Below, in pieces: positions 59,356 through 64,000 of a DNA stretch of 64,000 nucleotides. The position numbers and the translations under genes are program-made. The notes under the pieces are model-generated. The model worked only from the letters and a program-made list of their open reading frames with translations, was not told the DNA's origin and made no database searches. The number at the start of each line of letters is the position of its first letter. Positions within the stretch are counted from its first letter, which is position 1. This DNA is from Haemonchus contortus (Eukaryota > Nematoda > Chromadorea > Rhabditida > Trichostrongylidae). Location: the NCBI GenBank assembly GCA_000469685.2, contig LS997562.1, positions 28,476,177 to 28,540,176 of the forward strand, in the 5' to 3' direction.

Positions 59356-62300
59356 TTCATCACTATGCAAGAACAGTACATAGTGGAAGCACGTGCATGG
59401 ATGGAATTGGTGGAGAGAGCGACTACACTGATAGATAATGAGACGCTCTTCATGCAGCAGTCATCATCACAGCAAAGCGAGTCTCTCAGTGAATTTGAGA
59501 AATATCGCAGTGAAAGTATGGCGACTCGTGCTAGAGAATATGATCGTTTAATGGAAAGATATGAAGTTTTACGACGACATCTGTCTGGCACCGATCACTT
59601 TTGTATTCCACGAAATCTAACTGAACACGCACTAACAGAAGCATGGTCGAACCTCACATACCTGAATGATCACAAACTCGCTTCCATTCATCAAAAGATC
59701 ATTCAGGTTCGTTTCCTGCCCTAATATAACATGTTTTTATATTTTGTTACTAATTTGCATGTTTTTTTGCATGACTAACAGCACCCACTCACACCTTTTC
59801 GTTCTCCTACCATCGCCTTTGACAAAAGGCGATATTCTCAGGTCATTCATTACAGAGCAACTTGTCAGACTTGATTAGCAGATTGTCCCGTGGAATTGGA
59901 ATCACAAACGAGAAGCTCGATCTGATTCTCAATCGTAAGAGGCTTTTCTCGAAATCTCAGAGGACTAGACGCACTTTGAAAACAAAATTTCCAGGTATTG
60001 AGGAAGTTGAGTCACGTGTAGACACAGCTCGCCCTGGTGAGATTGAGAGGACTGTAAATGAGATCGTCGACGATCTTAATGCGTTGGAGCCTCCTATTGG
60101 AGGTTTCTTTGATGATGTCGAGGAACTCAAGTCACAAAACCATCCAGAAGCCAATGACTTTTATCGACAGTACGTTTCTTATCGGAGTTTGGTGGATACT
60201 GAGAGAATTATGAACTGGGTATTACTTTCAGAGTGTATGGCCTTCATCAACGTCGCACTGCCTACCTGGATCGCCTTACAAATCAATTACTAGTTCGTCT
60301 TGGAGTCCGCACCGAGACATTGAGAAAAGAAAACGCAAGCCGTCTGGAATCAATTCGCACCTCTAGTTTCAATCGTGTACAAGAATGTATCGAATGGGTC
60401 CGCGTGAGACTGGTACGAGCCCAGACTTTTTACCATCTACCAGATCTTGTATTTGATACATTGGAATTCTAGGAGAAACTATCCGAAATGGAATTCCTCG
60501 AAGATCTGGAAACCTTGGAAGAAATGTTTGAGCAGCACAAATTGGACAACAGAGACATCCAAGACTTCCGTCAGAATGTTGACGAGTGTATTGCTCGCCA
60601 GGTGTGTCAAAGTCCACTTTACTGAGCGGTTATACCGTTTAAGGGGTTAACAGCCATTGCAAAGAGTTCTAGACACTATTTCCTCTGAAAAGGTCTAGCA
60701 TTGGGTGGCACACAAACGTAATTGTTGGTTTTGTTATGGGAATGTGTACCCTAGGCAGCCGCTCGGCCAGTTTTTCAATGTTTGTGCGTAATTGTACGCG
60801 GCTCGGGGCAGACCTTGGGTGCGCATGGCCACACCACCAATCTAGACGAACATTCGTGGATGTTTTCTAATTCACTTCTTGGAGGTTAGGGAGTTAAATT
60901 GTTCCCAGTTGGGGAAAGATGACTGGACTTCAGAACTTTTTTCTGAATCGAAGCTCTGATTCGCTGGTCATGATGGTATTGGGGGAGATATGTTAAGCAA
61001 GGAGGGGGGGGGGGGGGGGGGGAGTTTCCATTGGATGCTGGGCTGAAGTGTAGTTCCTATGAGGACCATATAACTATAACTTCGCCGGGCCAACGTTTCA
61101 ATAGGGCTCAGTGAAGGCATGCTTTTTCTCATGGTTTTCAAAAAATTCAGAAGGTCGCTCATTAAGGGTAGGCATGTTGGGAGAAGGAAGGTTGCTTCCA
61201 TTACAGATAAAAATCAAGTTAAGTGTTAGTGATGTCCAGTCCTAAGGAAAAGGAAGCAAAAAATAAAATAAGGAGAACGAGACTGATGACGACCTCCCTT
61301 TTTGCTTCGGCTTGAACATTGAGTTCTTACTGTTTCACTATTTTGTGTCGGTCTTAAACTTTTTTCAAAAGAAAACTGATGTCAATTAGGGAAGATGGGA
61401 AAAAACTCGTAGGCTCTCAAAGGCAGGCGTTGAATGGGGAGTGTAACTTTTGAATGGAAACGTTTCCCCTCCGTATTTTCTTCTTCGGTTGCTTTTTTGA
61501 AAAAAAAAAAGACTTTTCCGGTCTTCCAGTCCTTCGAACGAAATGGATACTGGGGAAAATAGCCACTGAGTCGCTCCAAGAGGCATCTTTAGAATATGCT
61601 ATTCTATTAGAAGTTCTATTTTTTCAGGCGGAAGTCTCCGCGGAAGATACTTACGAGTATTGTGAGCTACTTCGAGTGCTTGAATCCGAATATCAGCAGC
61701 TGAGAGACCTGTCTGCGGGAAGGATGCTTGATTTGGTACGTCGTGGGATCTGACATACGCTTACAGTGCTGCTTCCACTATCACCATCGTATTGCAGGAT
61801 TCGCTGATCGCATTCGTACGAGCTGCTCAAATGGAGCTCGTGTGGGTATCCGAACGTGAGGAGATCGAAGTCACCCGCAACTGGTCAGACGTAAAGCAGC
61901 TCGATCTCCCGATGCTGACGAATTACTATAAACAGGTGAGCCAGCTGGCTTTATTCGCAGATTTGAGAAACCGGCTGATCCACTGGGGTCAAACATTGTG
62001 CTTCAGCTACTTCATGAGATGGAATTACGCGAGAAGCAATACAACGATGTGCACAATCAAGGAGCCGCTCTGTTGAATCAGGGTCATCCTGCCGTACATG
62101 TTATCGAAGTCTATCTCAGAACCATGCAGAACCAATGGGATTGGCTTCTGGCGCTGAGCAAGTGTCTGGAGGAACATCTTCGTGATGCACTCAATTTGAA
62201 ATCTGTATGTTTATTTTGGTCTCTGTAAAGTACAAGTCCAAGCCACTTCTCCACCTTTTTCACTATAACCTCACTTCTCTTTACAAATTACTGTAACTCC

Positions 62301-62440
62301 TGTTATAGTTCACTGAGGAAGCAGCCGATGCGGAGGCATGGATGGAGGAACAGGCTATTCGTCTCGAAAATAACTACAACCGCACTGATTTTGATCTTGA
62401 AGAGGGCGAACGCCTTTTGCGAGAGCTAGATGAAATGAAG
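59356..62440 (+). CDS. vab-10: Spectraplakin plakin domain, spectrin-type repeats, eight exons
   Basis: Exons 59356-59706, 59856-60169, 60232-60412, 60473-60601, 61628-61735, 61798-61935, 62007-62204 and 62309-62440. Phases agree throughout; one Gln codon is split across 60169/60232. The product is helical and charged with regularly spaced Trp/Leu heptads (AWMELVERATTLIDNETLFM; HQRRTAYLDRLTNQLLVRLG; MQNQWDWLLALSKCLEEHLR; EAWMEEQAIRLENNY), as in the spectrin repeats of the plakin domain. In the family this region binds junctional membrane partners. It follows CH2 directly and precedes the SH3. The intron at 60602-61627 carries the 19-G tract. Confidence 0.93.
61004..61022 (+). repeat. 19-nt poly-G tract in vab-10 intron
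   Basis: Uninterrupted run of 19 G (61004-61022), the longest in the window, strongly G-quadruplex-prone on the sense strand. Confidence 0.92.
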
Positions 62441-62538
62441 GTAAACTTGTTGTACAAATTCGAGTTTGAAAGTTCGAATGAGGAAGTGAAACTCCTAGAT
62501 TGAGTATTCATTTAATGATATATATTGTATTTTTTTAG

Positions 62539-63005
62539 GAAATTCTAAACAAATATCATTCGGTGCTGATGGCCCTGACTGAACGTTGCGCTACGATTTC
62601 CCCACTCTGGCAAAGAGGAGAGCGCATCAGCCGCCCGATAGCCGTCACCGCGCTCTGTGATTACTCTGACAAAAACGTTCACATCAAAGCCGGTACATTT
62701 AGCACCGTATTCATAGAATGTTCTATTGATTCGACTCTTTTGTAGTATCCAACTTCCGTTTTTTCTGCAGGAGATGAAGTGGTTTTACTGGACAACTCGG
62801 ACCTGATCAAATGGCACATTCGCGATCTTGCTGGATCAGAAGGCACTGTGCCATCCGTTGTGTTCCGCATTCCTCCACCAGATCCCAAGCTGACTGGTTA
62901 CCTGAATCGTCTCCTACAGCAATTCGAGAAACTGAAAAAGCTATGGGAAAAGAAACATCGCATGGTTCGCTTCAACATGGTCCTCAATACCATGAAAACA
63001 ATTCA
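62539..63005 (+). CDS. vab-10: Spectraplakin SH3 domain and following helix, two exons
   Basis: Exons 62539-62692 and 62771-63005, joined through a split Gly codon. The SH3 core reads RPIAVTALCDYSDKNVHIKA, then GDEVVLLDNSDLIKWHIRDL and EGTVPSVVFRIPPP, matching plakin SH3 folds embedded within the spectrin-repeat array. In the family this SH3 is usually an atypical, autoinhibited one packed on the neighbouring repeat. The second exon continues into the next helix (NRLLQQFEKLKKLWEKKHRM) and ends with two bases of a Gln codon completed at 63968. Confidence 0.94.
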
Positions 63006-63187
63006 GTACGTTTCAGTTCGTTTGTCTGTATATTGTGATATATATTCTTATATCGCTTATAATTAAAATGAGGCAGAATGTAATAATAAGGCTAATTAAT
63101 GTTACAGTATATTTGTGTTTATATGGTGATGTATATATGCTTTTATGTGTTTACCTTCATATTTGCAAATATCCCTTCTTTTTGGGT

Positions 63188-63482
63188 GGAGGTGGTGTAG
63201 TTACAAGTGACGCACTTCACACACGTGTGGTCTCGGGTTCGAATCCCGGATCTTTATTCGCACAAGCCAACCGAGCTTTTTATCTTTTCGGGGTCGACTA
63301 ATTTGTGCCAGACGCGTCTGGAAGTGACTGAAGTCTGACTTGTACATCGATTAGCCACTGGAAGTCATTGTATAGGCCACATACGCATTCAGTACGCCAT
63401 TACTAATCTGAATGAAAGTCGAAAGCGTGGGCGCATCCCCCAGACGGGATTGATCATCGTCCCAAGACTTTATCATAATCCT
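63188..63482 (+). repeat. tRNA-derived SINE, copy 5 (in vab-10 intron)
   Basis: The tRNA-like head begins GGAGGTGGTGTAGTTACAAG and has a consensus pol III B box GGTTCGAATCC at 63236-63246. It is followed by the family body (GACTTGTACATCGATTAGCC, GTCATTGTATAGGCCACATA, CGCATTCAGTACGCC, GGGCGCATCCCCCAGACGGG) and ends GTCCCAAGACTTTATC. Sense orientation to vab-10. Confidence 0.85.
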
Positions 63483-63967
63483 TTTTATTCTTTTACTATA
63501 TTGACAGTGCGGCATTGGTACCAGCGACTCGTTGTACGGGTGTGCTTATAGGTATACAGTTGGTGACAGGATGTGATCACTACTGATAGGGGCTGATGTT
63601 AGGTCATAAAAATTGGATTCGTAACGCTTTTCATGTTTCCAATAGGCCCATGCCATTCCAGTGTAAGGTGTGGGAAAGGACGAGTTTGTGGATTGTTGGT
63701 GACAGAAAGCGCCATAAACATTAATAAAGGCCATTACCACAAGAAGATGGATGGCGTATGTCGTTTATTCCTTACGATAATGTTACAACCTCAAAGTAAT
63801 GGGTACTGGAGACTCGAAGAGAGGCTACTGCCAGTCCAGTTGGGGCAAAACCTTTCCCGCCACCAAGTTCTTTCAGTGATGACGTATGAGCGAATATCTA
63901 TGAACACAAAAAGATAACAGCTTGGCGACAACTTTTTATCCATTGATATTATTGTTATCATTTTCAG

Positions 63968-64000
63968 GGGATGGGACCTGGACACATTCAATGCCATAGA
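63968..64000 (+). CDS. vab-10: vab-10 next plakin exon, truncated by the window edge
   Basis: After a TTTTCAG acceptor the first base completes the Gln codon split at 63005. The exon then reads GWDLDTFNAI, continuing the spectrin repeat as in plakins, and runs off the end. The rest of the gene (further plakin repeats and the isoform-specific tails) lies to the right. Confidence 0.88.

Noticed and set aside
59862..60293. 143-codon uninterrupted plus frame read as one exon
   Set aside because: The frame runs through an intron: family alignment requires splicing 60169 to 60232, which restores RQVYGLHQRR.
63188..63260. Functional tRNA gene
   Set aside because: The A and B boxes are tRNA-like, but acceptor and anticodon stems do not pair well and the unit is the head of a repeated SINE.
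1..64000. CRISPR arrays, bacterial operons, prophage or plasmid features
   Set aside because: No regularly spaced direct repeats, no Shine-Dalgarno-led compact genes; the content is intron-rich metazoan.

Overview
This window looks like nuclear DNA from a clade V (strongylid or hookworm-like) nematode. The evidence is small exons split by many short introns (about 50-80 nt) with TTTCAG-type acceptors, mixed with kilobase-scale introns; two genes recognisable as nematode proteins; interspersed tRNA-derived SINEs; a decayed mariner element; and long mono-G tracts. No operon, Shine-Dalgarno, CRISPR or phage features are present. Assignments rest on reading spliced frames by eye. The two main genes are firm; most of the middle of the window is not.

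Layout. Positions 32-4426 (minus strand) hold ten phase-consistent exons of a TAX-2/CNGB-type cyclic-nucleotide-gated channel beta subunit, from a cytoplasmic N-terminal segment through S1-S6 and the pore. The C-linker and cyclic-nucleotide-binding domain lie beyond base 1, and the true 5' exons are unresolved. From about 4.4 to 35.7 kb there are mostly repeats and diverged sequence: a mariner relic (5.2-5.7 kb), four SINE copies (6.7, 24.1, 26.9, 27.4 kb), a long near-perfect foldback (18.6 kb), and several unrecognised exon-like blocks. The best supported of these blocks are minus-strand 17137-17714 (three exons) and plus-strand 21231-21741 (two exons), where splice phases agree across junctions.

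From about 36 kb to the right edge (plus strand) runs the 5' part of a spectraplakin, the ortholog of C. elegans vab-10 (plectin/dystonin/MACF1 family). Two alternative first exons (about 35.96-36.23 kb) precede an actin-binding CH1 domain split over four exons, with a 9.3 kb intron inside CH1. CH2 follows (58.36-59.24 kb), then plakin-domain spectrin-type helices and an embedded SH3 domain (59.36-63.0 kb), and the gene continues off the edge. Between CH1 and CH2 sits an exon (56731-57316) encoding a methionine start, a single transmembrane segment and a basic/Arg-Ser tail. Its end phase fits CH2, so it predicts a membrane-anchored isoform with half an actin-binding domain. That exon carries an apparent one-base homopolymer frameshift.

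The two recognised genes are divergently oriented and functionally unrelated: sensory transduction versus epidermal/muscle attachment and cytoskeletal crosslinking. Nothing suggests they act together.
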